From Desulfuromusa sp. (lineage in GTDB: Bacteria > Desulfobacterota > Desulfuromonadia > Desulfuromonadales > Geopsychrobacteraceae): 26,831 bases of DNA. Position 1 is the first letter of the stretch. Each line of letters opens with the position of its first letter. The notes below the pieces were generated by a model. It saw only the letters and a list, made by a program, of their open reading frames with translations, did no database searches and was not told the origin of the DNA. Shown one piece after another: positions 15,603 to 22,993 of this stretch. Position numbers and translations under genes: made by a program. The stretch is from positions 1-26,831 of the forward strand of contig JAOZLQ010000008.1 in assembly GCA_029934755.1 (NCBI GenBank), written 5' to 3'.

Positions 15603-16793
15603 ATGGATATTATGGATATTCCGGCTGGGTTCCGTTTTTCTGGAATGGCTAGCGGAATTAAAAAAACGGGTAAGCTTGATTTGGGTTTGATTGTTTCTGA
15701 CCATCCTGCGGATTGTGCTGGTGTCTTTACCCAGAATAAGGTGATTGCCGCGCCATTGTTGCTGACTCAACCGAGGGTTGTCAAAGGGAAGTGTCAGGCC
15801 ATTCTAGTCAACAGTGGTAACGCGAATGCTTGTACTGGTCCTGCAGGTTTGCAGGTGGCTGAAGCAACACTTGTGGCAGTTGCCAAAAAATTGCAGATAA
15901 AAGACGAATTAGTTTCGATTGCTTCCACCGGTGTGATTGGTGAGCAGCTTCCGCTAGAACCTTTTATGCAGGGGATTCCACAACTTGTGGAAGATTTATC
16001 CACGGATCATGCCACCGTTGTTGCAGAGGCCATGATGACTACGGATGCCTTTTCCAAAATTGCTGCTGCGAGGGAAGAAGGTGAAAGAAACTATAAAATC
16101 CTCGGGATTGCCAAAGGGGCAGGGATGATTCATCCTAATATGGCAACTATGCTTGGCTTTGTCCTGACTGATGCACAGATCAGCCCTGAGCTACTCAAGT
16201 CTGCGCTAAAACAGGCGGTGGAAAAAAGTTTTAATTCAATTTCCGTAGATGGTGATACTTCTACCAATGATATGGTTCTGCTTCTTGCGAATGGGGCTGC
16301 CAACTCGGCAGTGATTGAAGCAAATACGCAAGAAGCAAAAATATTCAGTCTGCATCTTGATCGGGTTCTCCTTGATCTCGCTAAAATGATTGTTCGTGAT
16401 GGAGAGGGTGCAACCAAGCTGGTGAGAATCAGAGTTGTCGGTGCTGAGAATGAAGATTTAGCACGAATTGTTGCACGTTCGGTTGCGACATCGTCTTTGG
16501 TGAAGACCGCATTTTTTGGTGAGGATGCCAATTGGGGGCGAATCATTGCTGCTGTTGGTTATTCAGGAATTGATGTTGATCCAGATAGAATTGACATAAG
16601 TTTCAATCAGGTTCCTGTGGCTGTCAACGGTGTGGCGATTGGATCGGAACAGGAAGACAAAGCAACTAAGGTGCTGCAGTTAGATGAATTTGTCGTAACG
16701 ATCAATCTGCATCTTGGCGAGGCCGAGTCCAGCTACTATACTTCTGATCTCAGCTACGAATACGTAAAAATTAATGCTGATTATCGAACCTGA
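15603..16793 (+). CDS. argJ: Glutamate N-acetyltransferase / ornithine acetyltransferase ArgJ
   Basis: A 396-residue enzyme of arginine synthesis. It moves the acetyl group from N-acetylornithine to glutamate, and bifunctional members also use acetyl-CoA. Members cut themselves within an ATMLGF motif to give alpha and beta chains. Here the predicted cut is A181|T182, with T182 as nucleophile. The oxyanion-hole motif STG is at 108-110, and NSGNANACTG is at 70-79. ATG 15603 lies 1 base after the kinase stop; an in-frame ATG three codons later is possible, and neither has a clear ribosome site, suggesting translational coupling. A short NAGS upstream in the window may cover the acetyl-CoA-dependent step. 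Confidence 0.97.
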   Translation: MDIMDIPAGFRFSGMASGIKKTGKLDLGLIVSDHPADCAGVFTQNKVIAAPLLLTQPRVVKGKCQAILVNSGNANACTGPAGLQVAEATLVAVAKKLQIKDELVSIASTGVIGEQLPLEPFMQGIPQLVEDLSTDHATVVAEAMMTTDAFSKIAAAREEGERNYKILGIAKGAGMIHPNMATMLGFVLTDAQISPELLKSALKQAVEKSFNSISVDGDTSTNDMVLLLANGAANSAVIEANTQEAKIFSLHLDRVLLDLAKMIVRDGEGATKLVRIRVVGAENEDLARIVARSVATSSLVKTAFFGEDANWGRIIAAVGYSGIDVDPDRIDISFNQVPVAVNGVAIGSEQEDKATKVLQLDEFVVTINLHLGEAESSYYTSDLSYEYVKINADYRT

Positions 16794-16838
16794 TCGTTTT
16801 TATGAATATTTCATTTATCTGATGAATAGATATTGATT

Positions 16839-18005
16839 ATGTTTAAGCGAATTATTCTTATTATATTGGATGGTGTAGGAATTGGAGCCTCTCCTGATGC
16901 CGAGGACTATGGTGATCAAGAGGCGGCAACATTACAACATGTTGCACAAACTGTCAGTGGCTTGTGTTTGCCCCATTTGGAACATCTTGGTCTGGGGCAT
17001 ATTGCCTTGGTTGAAGGGGTTGCCAAAGTTTCAGACCCAGTTGGTTGTTGGGGAAAAATGGCAGAAAGGAGTCCCGGAAAGGATTCCATAACGGGTCACT
17101 GGGAAATGGCTGGAGTTGTTCTGGATCACCCTTTTGCGGTATTTCCCGATGGCTTTCCCGAAGCCATTATTACTGCTTTTATTGCTGAAACGGGTCTTGA
17201 GCCTTTGGGTAATATCGCCGCAAGTGGAACCGATATCCTCCATGATTTAGGCGAAAAACACCTTCAAACTGGACGACCAATTGTTTATACAAGTAGTGAC
17301 TCAGTGTTTCAGATTGCTGCTCATGAAGATATTATCCCACCTGAACAACTTTATTCTATTTGTCGTCAGACAGAAAAAATTCTCCTTCCGTATAATATTT
17401 GTCGAGTTATTGCTCGCCCATTTAAGGGAACGTGTGCGACCAATTTTTATCGAACTTCCGGTCGCCATGATTTTCCGCGTAAACCTTTAAGTCAAACGGT
17501 CCTTGAATTGCTGCAGCAACGAGGTTTATCGACCTGTGGTATCGGTAAGATAGAGGATCTTTTTGCTGGAAAGGGACTTTCCGATTCGTTGACGACAAGC
17601 AATAATCTGGAGGGTATGGATAAAACCCTGCAGGCTATGGATAAAATTAATCAGGGTTTGATCATGACCAACCTGGTAGATTTTGATATGCTATATGGGC
17701 ACCGTCTAGATAGTGCAGGTTTTGCCGTGGCATTGCAGGAGTTTGATGGTTGGCTTCCAGAATTATTCGAAAAGATGTTATCTGACGATTTATTGATTAT
17801 TACTGCTGATCATGGTTGTGACCCGACGACTCCAGGAACGGATCATAGCCGCGAATATGTGCCGTTGTTACTCTTTTCCCCAGCTATTACTGCACCAATA
17901 GACTTGGGAATTCGTCAGTCTTTTGCCGATGTTGGTGCAACTGTTGCGGCCAATTTTCAGATTTCTTTGCCAACGGGGCAAAGTTTTCTCTCTCAACTTG
18001 GATAA
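16839..18005 (+). CDS. deoB: Phosphopentomutase DeoB
   Basis: Interconverts ribose-1-phosphate/deoxyribose-1-phosphate and the 5-phosphates in nucleoside salvage. The 388 residues show the alkaline-phosphatase-superfamily metal sites: D11 in DGVGIG, the phospho-accepting T85 in GKDSITGHWE, D283 and H288 in FDMLYGH, D324-H325 in ADHGCDP and H336 in TDHSREY. I chose ATG 16839 over the in-frame TTG at 16833 because homologues begin close to the KRIILIILDG strand; there is no strong ribosome site for either. It follows argJ by 45 bases and overlaps no gene; the DUF2914 gene begins 13 bases after its stop. Confidence 0.96.
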   Translation: MFKRIILIILDGVGIGASPDAEDYGDQEAATLQHVAQTVSGLCLPHLEHLGLGHIALVEGVAKVSDPVGCWGKMAERSPGKDSITGHWEMAGVVLDHPFAVFPDGFPEAIITAFIAETGLEPLGNIAASGTDILHDLGEKHLQTGRPIVYTSSDSVFQIAAHEDIIPPEQLYSICRQTEKILLPYNICRVIARPFKGTCATNFYRTSGRHDFPRKPLSQTVLELLQQRGLSTCGIGKIEDLFAGKGLSDSLTTSNNLEGMDKTLQAMDKINQGLIMTNLVDFDMLYGHRLDSAGFAVALQEFDGWLPELFEKMLSDDLLIITADHGCDPTTPGTDHSREYVPLLLFSPAITAPIDLGIRQSFADVGATVAANFQISLPTGQSFLSQLG

Positions 18006-18018
18006 GGGGGTTGCGGAA

Positions 18019-18402
18019 GTGAAGAAATTATTAGTATTGATGATTGCTATGACTATGAGTATGTCTTTTGCTCAGGCTGCTGACTTGAGGGTTGCTGATG
18101 GGACGATTACTTCAGCAATTGAAAATCAATTGCCGGTCGATAAAATTGAATCTTATCGTGCCGATTTTGGTAAGTTGTACTGTTTTACCCGAATTGTTGG
18201 CGCGCAAGAGGATACTGAAATTTCCCATGTCTGGTATTATCAGGATACCGAGTTGGCAAAAGTGACTTTACCAGTCGGATCTTCTGATTGGCGAACTTAC
18301 TCGTCCAAGCGGTTTTTGCCACAGTGGTCTGGTCAATGGAGAGTTGTTGTCTTGGATGCAGAGCAGAACGAAATTGCAACAATTCCGTTCTTGCTGGAAT
18401 AG
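18019..18402 (+). CDS. Exported DUF2914 domain protein
   Basis: A 127-residue protein with an N-terminal signal peptide (residues about 1-19, ending SFAQA) and a single compact domain. The DUF2914 landmarks are visible: FTRIVGAQ, SHVWYY, the DWRTYSSKRF segment and GQWRVVVLD. Its function is unknown; the domain occurs in secreted or membrane-linked proteins of proteobacteria. I place the start at GTG 18019: AAGGGGG (18004-18010) lies 8 bases upstream and the following residues form a good signal peptide. The reading frame extends upstream to 17923, but that overlaps deoB and gives no leader. It is last in the secA-argJ-deoB run, before a strong terminator. Confidence 0.8.
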   Translation: MKKLLVLMIAMTMSMSFAQAADLRVADGTITSAIENQLPVDKIESYRADFGKLYCFTRIVGAQEDTEISHVWYYQDTELAKVTLPVGSSDWRTYSSKRFLPQWSGQWRVVVLDAEQNEIATIPFLLE

Positions 18403-18411
18403 ATATTGATG

Positions 18412-18455
18412 TTCAACTAAAAAGGCGACTCGCAAGAGTCGCCTTTTTAGTTGAA
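18412..18455. terminator. Bidirectional terminator with perfect 20-bp stem
   Basis: Arms at 18412-18431 and 18436-18455 are exact reverse complements around a GCAA tetraloop. The stem contains AAAAAGGCGACTC on one side and GAGTCGCCTTTTT on the other, so each strand has a G/C core followed by T5. It serves both the plus-strand DUF2914 gene and the minus-strand MucR gene, which ends 14 bases away. Confidence 0.93.
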
Positions 18456-18469
18456 TGTTGTGGTCCTGA

Positions 18470-18901
18470 CTATTTCTTTGCTCGTGCTGCTCGTTCCGCT
18501 CGTGCTTTGGCTAAATTGTCTGCCAGTCCACGATCAACAGCCATCTTCCGGCGACTTTCTGAATAGTTTTTTGATGCAAGTGATTGGCTGCGCGGGATGT
18601 CAAACTGTTTCCGATATTCTGCCGCAGTCATTTCGTGAGCTGTTTTCAGGTGTCGTGAAAGAGTCTTGAACCCTTTTCCACAGATCATGCAGTAGATTTT
18701 GTCTTTACCAAAGGCTTTTTTACGACTGATGGCCGGAGTGTCTTCAGCTATTTCGTCTTTTTCTACAACTTCACCTTTCTCCAAGGCAGATAGGGTAGAA
18801 TGAACTTCATTGAGCTCAGTGATCAGTTCTTCTTTGGACATGGGAGTTGTTGATGCGTGTGCTGCAACAATATCTGCAGCCATTTCCATGATGTTTGCCA
18901 T
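18470..18901 (-). CDS. MucR/Ros-family zinc-finger transcriptional regulator
   Basis: A 143-residue DNA-binding protein. The prokaryotic zinc finger is CxxC-x9-H-x4-H: C71, C74, H84 and H89, followed by the MTAAEYRKQFDIP helix and a basic tail (AKARAERAARAKK) typical of Ros/MucR proteins. Family members bind AT-rich DNA, act as global silencers or regulators (exopolysaccharide, virulence, motility) and often repress their own gene. The ATG at 18901 has AGGAG with 8-base spacing. The 191-base divergent gap to dgt is very AT-rich, which fits autoregulation, but that is inference. The gene is monocistronic and convergent with the DUF2914 gene. Confidence 0.9.
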   Translation of the reverse strand: MANIMEMAADIVAAHASTTPMSKEELITELNEVHSTLSALEKGEVVEKDEIAEDTPAISRKKAFGKDKIYCMICGKGFKTLSRHLKTAHEMTAAEYRKQFDIPRSQSLASKNYSESRRKMAVDRGLADNLAKARAERAARAKK

Positions 18902-19092
18902 ATTAACTTCTCCTGTTGTGTTTGAAGATCTTAAATATGTTCTGAGGATAACCCCCTCATGAACTTAATAGATTTTTTTATTTATGATAAAAAGTAAAAC
19001 AAAAGCAAGAATAAAAACCAAGTTTAACTTATAATCAATTTTATTATAAATGAAATAACTATTTATTTGAAATTATCAGATATTTCTTTTTT

Positions 19093-20148
19093 ATGACAGG
19101 TTTTATAGTGGATATTAGACAAACTTTGGAAGCATTTGAACAACAAACACTCTCATCTGTTGCCTGTTTAAGTTCTAAAAGCAAGGGTCGTGAGTTTCCG
19201 TCTAAGGCATGTACTATACGGACAGCTTTTCAGCATGATCGTGATCGTATTTTACATAGTAAGGCTTTTCGCCGACTTAAGTATAAAACCCAGGTTTTTC
19301 TTTCTCCTGAAGGAGATCATTATCGAACTCGGTTGACTCATACCCTTGAGGTTTCCCAGGTTGCTCGTACTATTTCAAGAGCCTTGCGCCTTAATGAAGA
19401 TCTTACTGAGGCGATTTCTTTGGGGCACGATTTGGGGCATACACCCTTTGGCCATATCGGAGAACGGGTATTGAATAAACTCGTTCCTGGAGGGTTTCAC
19501 CACGTTCGGCAGAGTTTGCGCGTTGTTGATATATTGGAAAAAGATGGTAAAGGTCTGAATCTGACTTATGAAGTTCGTGATGGTATTTTAAAACATTCAA
19601 AGGGTGAGGGGGGGCTGTTGACACCTGATCCTCAATCCCGCGCCCAAACTCTGGAGGGGCAGGTTGTGAGGTTAGCCGACATTATCGCTTATGTCAGTCA
19701 TGATCTTGATGATGCTATTCGTGGGCATGTTATTAAAGCCACAGATATCCCAAAAGAGATATCTGATGTTGTTGGTTTGCGCCATTCCTGTAGAATTGAT
19801 CGGATGATTCGTGATTTGATCAATGAATCAACCGCTGATGATGGTTGTCAGATTCGACTTTCCCCTGAGATGGATGAAACAATTCGAAGCTTAAGAAGTT
19901 GGCTTTTTGAACATGTTTATCACGCGGAATCAGTCCAAACTGAATTTGACAAGGCGTCCCATCTTTTGCATGAATTGTTTCTTTACTTTTGTGACAATGA
20001 AGATATTTTCTTGCGGTACGGAGGGCGACGATTTGCAGGTGATAGTTTGGAAGTTTCAGTTGCAGATTTTATTGCCGGGATGACAGATCGGTTTGCTCTC
20101 TCCCTTTATCGTGAATGTTTTTTGCCGAAACCGTGGAAAAGTATTTGA
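19093..20148 (+). CDS. dgt: Deoxyguanosinetriphosphate triphosphohydrolase-like protein
   Basis: An HD-domain enzyme that cleaves dNTPs to the nucleoside and triphosphate, controlling the dNTP pool. The 351 residues carry the metal-binding set H83 (RLTHTLEV), H112-D113 (GHDLGHTPFGH) and D204 (SHDLDD), plus the family opening FRRLKYKTQVF (59-69). ATG 19093 has no ribosome site. An in-frame GTG at 19108, preceded by AGG at 7-base spacing, is a reasonable alternative giving a product starting MDIRQTLE. It is divergent from the MucR-type regulator across an AT-rich gap and may fall under its control. Substrate preference (dGTP or a broader dNTP range) cannot be read from sequence. Confidence 0.93.
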   Translation: MTGFIVDIRQTLEAFEQQTLSSVACLSSKSKGREFPSKACTIRTAFQHDRDRILHSKAFRRLKYKTQVFLSPEGDHYRTRLTHTLEVSQVARTISRALRLNEDLTEAISLGHDLGHTPFGHIGERVLNKLVPGGFHHVRQSLRVVDILEKDGKGLNLTYEVRDGILKHSKGEGGLLTPDPQSRAQTLEGQVVRLADIIAYVSHDLDDAIRGHVIKATDIPKEISDVVGLRHSCRIDRMIRDLINESTADDGCQIRLSPEMDETIRSLRSWLFEHVYHAESVQTEFDKASHLLHELFLYFCDNEDIFLRYGGRRFAGDSLEVSVADFIAGMTDRFALSLYRECFLPKPWKSI

Positions 20149-20183
20149 TGTGTAATAACTTATTGGAAGTTTATTATAAAAAC

Positions 20184-20212
20184 TTGACAGTCTCTAATCT
20201 CTATGCTAGCTT
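20184..20212 (+). promoter_or_regulatory. Promoter of the CheW-CheW-receiver operon
   Basis: TTGACA (20184-20189), a 17-base spacer ending in TGC, and TAGCTT (20207-20212) form a consensus -35 box with an extended but weak -10 box. The start would lie near 20219, with a leader of about 45 nt containing a small CCTTG/CAAGG hairpin (about 20228-20243). Confidence 0.55.
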
Positions 20213-20264
20213 TTGAAGCTCTTTCCTTGGAAAATCAAGGAGTTCGAGAAGTTTAAGAGGGTCT

Positions 20265-20717
20265 ATGGCAGTGGTCAGTCGCAGCAAACTTATTTTTCGT
20301 CTAGGAGGAATAGGCTTTTTATTGGAATTGGCTGATATTGTTGAGGTTGTTGATCAGATAGAGGAAGCTCTCGATCCCGGCCGTAGTGACATTGGCCAGG
20401 GGATTGTCTCAGCATTGCAATTTCGTCAAACTTGGATTCCAGTGGTTGATCCCGCATTAAAGCTGGATATTTTATCAGCTGTTAAATTGAAGAATAAAGT
20501 GGCAGTCATTTTATGTGGTTCAGAAGGAAATTGGGCGTTATTGGTGGACCAAATTGAAGAATTATCAGCAGTAGAAAACTTTCAGCCCTGTGAAATTCCT
20601 TTCCTTTTAAAGGTTGCAACCATGGGGTGCTACTCGCAGGTTAAACTTTTGAACCGAGAGCCCATGATTGTTTTTGAACCGGAACGTTACTATGGTTCGG
20701 CCGCTGTGTTGACATGA
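20265..20717 (+). CDS. CheW-like domain protein, first copy
   Basis: A 150-residue single-domain protein with CheW features: an opening beta strand KLIFRLGGIGFLLELADIVEVV (starting at residue 8), the QTWIPVVDPALKL segment near 54-66, and a later LLVDQIEEL strand. CheW proteins couple chemoreceptors to CheA-type kinases. No receptor, CheA or methylation enzyme is encoded nearby. GAGGG lies 4 bases before ATG 20265, and the stop overlaps the next gene by 4 bases (ATGA). It differs clearly from the second CheW copy, so this is not a recent duplication. It is part of a three-gene coupled operon. Confidence 0.85.
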   Translation: MAVVSRSKLIFRLGGIGFLLELADIVEVVDQIEEALDPGRSDIGQGIVSALQFRQTWIPVVDPALKLDILSAVKLKNKVAVILCGSEGNWALLVDQIEELSAVENFQPCEIPFLLKVATMGCYSQVKLLNREPMIVFEPERYYGSAAVLT

Positions 20718-21181
20718 GCCGCTATGGTCTTTTTCGATTTGGAGGATTGAATTATGCGATTTCTTTATTGCATGTTCAAAAAATCCTTCAGAATGTGAAA
20801 AGCTATACGTTACCGCGTCTCCCCGGAGCAGTATCTGCTGTTCTGGTTGACGATGATCAATTGGTTCCTGTGCTTGATTTGGCTCAGGTGTTTGGAGTTG
20901 ATTATCATCAAGAGAGTTCTGTCCATAGTTTTCAGGTGGTCGTTGAGTCTGAATATGGCGTTGTTGCCTTGCCATCTGACATGACTGGTCGGATCGTTGC
21001 AGAAGAAAAAGGGACATTGTCAACAATCGTCGCAGAAAAAAAAGAATTAGGAACTGTTGGCATGTTTGTTTATCAAAATGAAGAATATAATATTTTGGAC
21101 ATCAACTTTTTAGCCATAGAAATGACCCAGGGGTTTTGGCAAAGTCAGCCTGATACTGGTGATGCGAGGAGGCATCAATGA
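20714..21181 (+). CDS. CheW-like domain protein, second copy
   Basis: A 155-residue CheW-like protein. It begins with the strand GLFRFGGLNYAISLLHVQKIL (from residue 5), continues with PRLPGAVSAVLVDDDQLVPVLDL (about 34-56), and has a LGTVGMFVY strand and INFLAIEM end. The central VPVLDL element is the CheW core equivalent. It overlaps both neighbours by 4 bases (ATGA at each junction), so the three proteins are probably made in step. The last ~15 residues (SQPDTGDARRHQ end) look like an unstructured tail. Likely a scaffold or adaptor for the receiver protein encoded next; the kinase partner is not in the window. Confidence 0.85.
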   Translation: MSRYGLFRFGGLNYAISLLHVQKILQNVKSYTLPRLPGAVSAVLVDDDQLVPVLDLAQVFGVDYHQESSVHSFQVVVESEYGVVALPSDMTGRIVAEEKGTLSTIVAEKKELGTVGMFVYQNEEYNILDINFLAIEMTQGFWQSQPDTGDARRHQ

Positions 21182-22851
21182 TGAAAAAACTACTGTTGGC
21201 CGATGATAGTATTACTATTCAGAAAGTCGTCGGTATTATCTTCTCGACAGAAGAATATCAGCTTGAGATGACAGATGATGGAGATAGTGCTTTTAATCTG
21301 GCTCTAGAAGAAAAACCGGATCTGGTTATCGCTGACATTTCAATGCCTGGGAAAGATGGTTTTGAGCTGTGTCGAGCCATTAAAAGCGAAGCGAGTCTTG
21401 CACAAACTTCAGTTTTACTGTTGCCGGGTGCTTTTGACCACTTTGATGAAGCTAAAGCCGGTGAGGTTTGTGCTGATGGTTGGTTGACAAAACCATTTGA
21501 GTCACAGGCACTTTTGGATAAGGTCTCTCAACTGCTTGAGGCGGAACCGGTGAGGATGGCGGGTGTTGTTATACCGACAGATGATGCAACCTCTGCTGAT
21601 GAAGCCCAAGTTGGCGTGACCGATAACGGTGAAAAATTATCTGTAGATGAAGCGGCCCTTGGTCTCGATAATATGGATAAATTAGAGCAACCCGTAGGGG
21701 AGATTGAAGAGGAGTCTCCTGACGATATATGGGATGCGGTATCTTTTGCTGAGGAAGATCTACAGAAACCTGAGATCACCGATGATGTGGACTCAGATGA
21801 TGTGTCGTTCGCTGCAGATATTATGGATCCAACTGCGATAGATGATGTTGCTGTTGAGCTGGCTACTGCTAAAACTGATGAGGTTGATTTTTCTACCCCT
21901 GAAGTCACAAGTGCTTTTGTCGCAGAGGAATTTGAATCACCGATCGTAGATGAGTTTCAAGCGGAAGAATTCGTCGCAAGTGGTAGTGAAGAAGAAACTT
22001 CTGTTGAGTTCAGCGATCAAGTTGAATCTGACCCTCAGGTTGCTCCACCTGTTTTCGCTGAAGAGGCAGAGTCTGTTGATTTCTCGGTTTCCAGCGATTC
22101 TGAAGATGACTTTCAAGAGTCTACAGTGGAAATGAGTGATGCCTTTGATGATGAAGACGTCATTATGGAATTGCAGGAAGAGGATGAGCTGGATGATCTT
22201 GAGACCAAGATGCAGGAAGCGGTTGCTGATGAAGATAGTACGGTTTCCTTTGCTGAAACAGTAGAGAATGACCTTTCCGACGATGATGAAATCCTTGATC
22301 TTTCTATGGATGAAATCATTGAAGATGAACCGCTAAAAGAAAAAATAGTTGAAGAAGTTGCCGCTGAGGAACTTGAACCGTTTGTGGCAGGGGATACCGA
22401 GTTAGAAACAGAATTAGAACCAGAGCCAGAAACTGAGCCTGCTACTGAGATTGTCGACCTGATAGATGAAGATATTGAATTGGTCGAGGAAGTAGAGACT
22501 TTATCGGCAGTTGCAGAAGATGAAGATTTCTACTTTGATGCAACTGCGGATGACGATGAGGATCTGACTGACGCTGCTGCTGTGACAGCTGGTAGTGTTG
22601 GCCTTGCTACTGGGGCTGCCGCAACCTATCTTAATACCGATGGGGATGATGATTCTGCAACTGTGCAAGTTGAACAACAGTTACGTGAACTTTCCGCAGA
22701 TGAATTAAAAGAAGTTGTCTCCAAAGTTGCTGGGCCGATGATTGAAAAACTGGCGAGTGAAATGATTGAACGAATCGCCTGGGAAGTTGTACCAGATCTG
22801 GCTGAATCTATGATCAGTGAAGAAATTCGTAAAATCAAAGAGGGCGAATAG
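21178..22851 (+). CDS. Receiver-domain protein with long acidic linker and C-terminal helical module
   Basis: A 557-residue protein. The receiver domain (about 4-122) has D9-D10, phospho-acceptor D53 (IADISMPG) and K105 (LTKPF). The conserved Ser/Thr that normally follows strand 4 appears to be Pro (LLLPGAF, P83). Residues about 130-460 are a very acidic, low-complexity linker dominated by Asp, Glu, Ser and Val. An Ala/Gly-rich hydrophobic patch (about 465-485) follows. The C-terminus (about 497-557) is helical and ends with ERIAWEVVPDLAESMISEEI. No DNA-binding or enzymatic output domain is seen. AGGAGG stands 5 bases before ATG 21178 (a second ATG follows at once). Layout recalls adaptor or polarity regulators such as myxobacterial RomR, but that is only an analogy. 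Confidence 0.85.
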   Translation: MMKKLLLADDSITIQKVVGIIFSTEEYQLEMTDDGDSAFNLALEEKPDLVIADISMPGKDGFELCRAIKSEASLAQTSVLLLPGAFDHFDEAKAGEVCADGWLTKPFESQALLDKVSQLLEAEPVRMAGVVIPTDDATSADEAQVGVTDNGEKLSVDEAALGLDNMDKLEQPVGEIEEESPDDIWDAVSFAEEDLQKPEITDDVDSDDVSFAADIMDPTAIDDVAVELATAKTDEVDFSTPEVTSAFVAEEFESPIVDEFQAEEFVASGSEEETSVEFSDQVESDPQVAPPVFAEEAESVDFSVSSDSEDDFQESTVEMSDAFDDEDVIMELQEEDELDDLETKMQEAVADEDSTVSFAETVENDLSDDDEILDLSMDEIIEDEPLKEKIVEEVAAEELEPFVAGDTELETELEPEPETEPATEIVDLIDEDIELVEEVETLSAVAEDEDFYFDATADDDEDLTDAAAVTAGSVGLATGAAATYLNTDGDDDSATVQVEQQLRELSADELKEVVSKVAGPMIEKLASEMIERIAWEVVPDLAESMISEEIRKIKEGE

Positions 22852-22888
22852 CGAGTTCCACTATTCATGAAGTAGATGCTTCTCTTAC

Positions 22889-22940
22889 GGGGGGCAGCAG
22901 GGAAATCTTGACTTCCTTGCTGCCCCCCTTTATTGTTTCT
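22889..22940 (+). terminator. Rho-independent terminator after the receiver gene
   Basis: Arms 22889-22904 and 22913-22928 pair over 16 positions (GGGGGGCAGCAGGGAA with TTCCTTGCTGCCCCCC, one G-T wobble) around an 8-base loop and are followed by TTTATTGTTT. This closes the CheW-CheW-receiver operon. Confidence 0.9.
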
Positions 22941-22961
22941 GCCCAGAAATTAATCTAATAA
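22933..22961 (+). promoter_or_regulatory. Weak possible promoter for valS
   Basis: TTGTTT (22933-22938), a 17-base spacer and TAATAA (22956-22961) form the best promoter-like pair between the terminator and valS. No T-box leader features are visible in the 142-base gap. Confidence 0.3.
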
Positions 22962-22993
22962 CTACATTTATTTTAAGCAAGGATTTTCCAGTA

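Noticed and set aside
17923..18018. Upstream extension of the DUF2914 reading frame into deoB
   Set aside because: The extension overlaps deoB, hides a good signal peptide, and a GTG with a strong ribosome site lies at 18019.
21528..22319. Ser-rich minus-strand ORFs opposite the receiver protein
   Set aside because: They are mirror images of Asp/Glu-rich codons in the real gene; Ser runs arise from the complement of GAT/GAA repeats.
22852..22993. T-box leader before valS
   Set aside because: The gap holds a normal terminator that belongs to the upstream operon and lacks the conserved T-box core or specifier structure.
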